Shown in pieces: positions 15,606 through 15,805 of a stretch of DNA of 15,805 nt. Location of the stretch: the NCBI RefSeq assembly GCF_947254915.1, contig NZ_CAMYEZ010000038.1, positions 1 through 15,805 on the forward strand, read 5' to 3'. The translations under genes were made by a program, and so were the position numbers. Below the pieces are notes generated by a model. The model saw only the letters and a list, made by a program, of their open reading frames with translations, was not told the origin of the DNA and ran no database searches. Within the stretch, counting starts at the first letter, position 1, and each line of letters begins with the position of its first letter. The DNA is from an uncultured Porphyromonas sp. (GTDB lineage Bacteria > Bacteroidota > Bacteroidia > Bacteroidales > Porphyromonadaceae).

Positions 15606-15805
15606 CTACAGATCTACGAAGCTCTTGCGACGCAAGACGAAGTCGCGTCCGAGGTACTTCTCACGCACGAGAGCGTTGTCTGCAAGCTGCTCCGCCGTAC
15701 CCTGGAAGAGTACCTTGCCCTCGAAGAGTAGGTAGGCACGATCCGTGATACTAAGCGTCTCATTGACATTGTGATCCGTGATCAGGATGCCGATGTTGCG
15801 CTGCT
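15606..15805 (-). CDS. lptB: LPS export ABC transporter ATP-binding protein LptB (C-terminal part)
   Basis: Only the last 65 codons are in the window; the gene continues beyond 15805. Reading the minus strand gives QRNIGILITDHNVNETLS, then DRAYLLFEGKVLFQGT, VREKYLGRDF and a final stop at 15606-15608. ITDHNV holds the H-loop histidine of ABC ATPases. The DRAYxxxEGKVLxxGT and YLGxxF segments are characteristic of LptB. The full protein powers lipopolysaccharide extraction from the inner membrane by LptFG. The Walker A, signature and Walker B motifs are off the window edge, so the assignment rests on the C-terminus. Confidence 0.9.
   Translation of the reverse strand, partial: QRNIGILITDHNVNETLSITDRAYLLFEGKVLFQGTAEQLADNALVREKYLGRDFVLRRKSFVDL

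Overview
The window looks like chromosomal DNA from a member of the Bacteroidales, most probably Porphyromonas or a close relative. Four things point there: a secreted protein with a type IX secretion (Por) C-terminal sorting domain, three upstream regions carrying the Bacteroidetes -7 promoter element TAnnTTTG, a two-subunit methylmalonyl-CoA mutase of the kind used in propionate/succinate metabolism, and RF3 and UvrC of ordinary bacterial type. The genus is an inference from protein style and composition; species cannot be fixed from this sequence alone. Every protein-coding gene I can support lies on the minus strand.

Layout from high to low coordinates, which is the direction of transcription. 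(a) 15606-15805 is the C-terminal end of lptB, the LPS-transport ATPase, cut by the window edge. (b) 15543-11383 is a two-gene unit for the small and large subunits of methylmalonyl-CoA mutase, with a -7 element at 15536-15543. (c) 11382-10575 is about 800 bp without a convincing gene. It holds a 21-bp tandem repeat, three copies of GTGAGACTGTTG, several hairpins, and the promoter and leader of the next gene. (d) 10574-8640 is a secreted thioredoxin-fold / Omp28-like protein with a T9SS sorting domain, closed by a strong intrinsic terminator at 8536-8584. (e) 8404-2849 is a compact five-gene unit mnmG-uvrC-dtd-mazG-like-deoC, with a TAnnTTTG promoter in front, gaps of 27, 12, -1 and 24 bp, and a strong intrinsic terminator behind deoC. 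(f) 2764-13 is a DegT/DnrJ-family aminotransferase-like gene followed 10 bp later by prfC (RF3).

The genes are mostly housekeeping: translation (prfC, mnmG, dtd), DNA repair and nucleotide hygiene (uvrC, MazG-like, deoC), propionate/succinate carbon flow (mutA, mutB) and envelope biogenesis (lptB). I did not find an obvious new defence or mobile system.

The most noteworthy observations are a 14-bp perfect palindrome inside a near-consensus ParB-binding parS site, in the 27-bp gap between mnmG and uvrC, which suggests that this locus lies in the origin-proximal segregation region; and a DegT-family protein whose PLP-binding lysine position is a glutamate, so it is unlikely to be an ordinary aminotransferase. 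The repeat-rich intergenic region at 10714-11382 is the main stretch the annotated genes do not explain.
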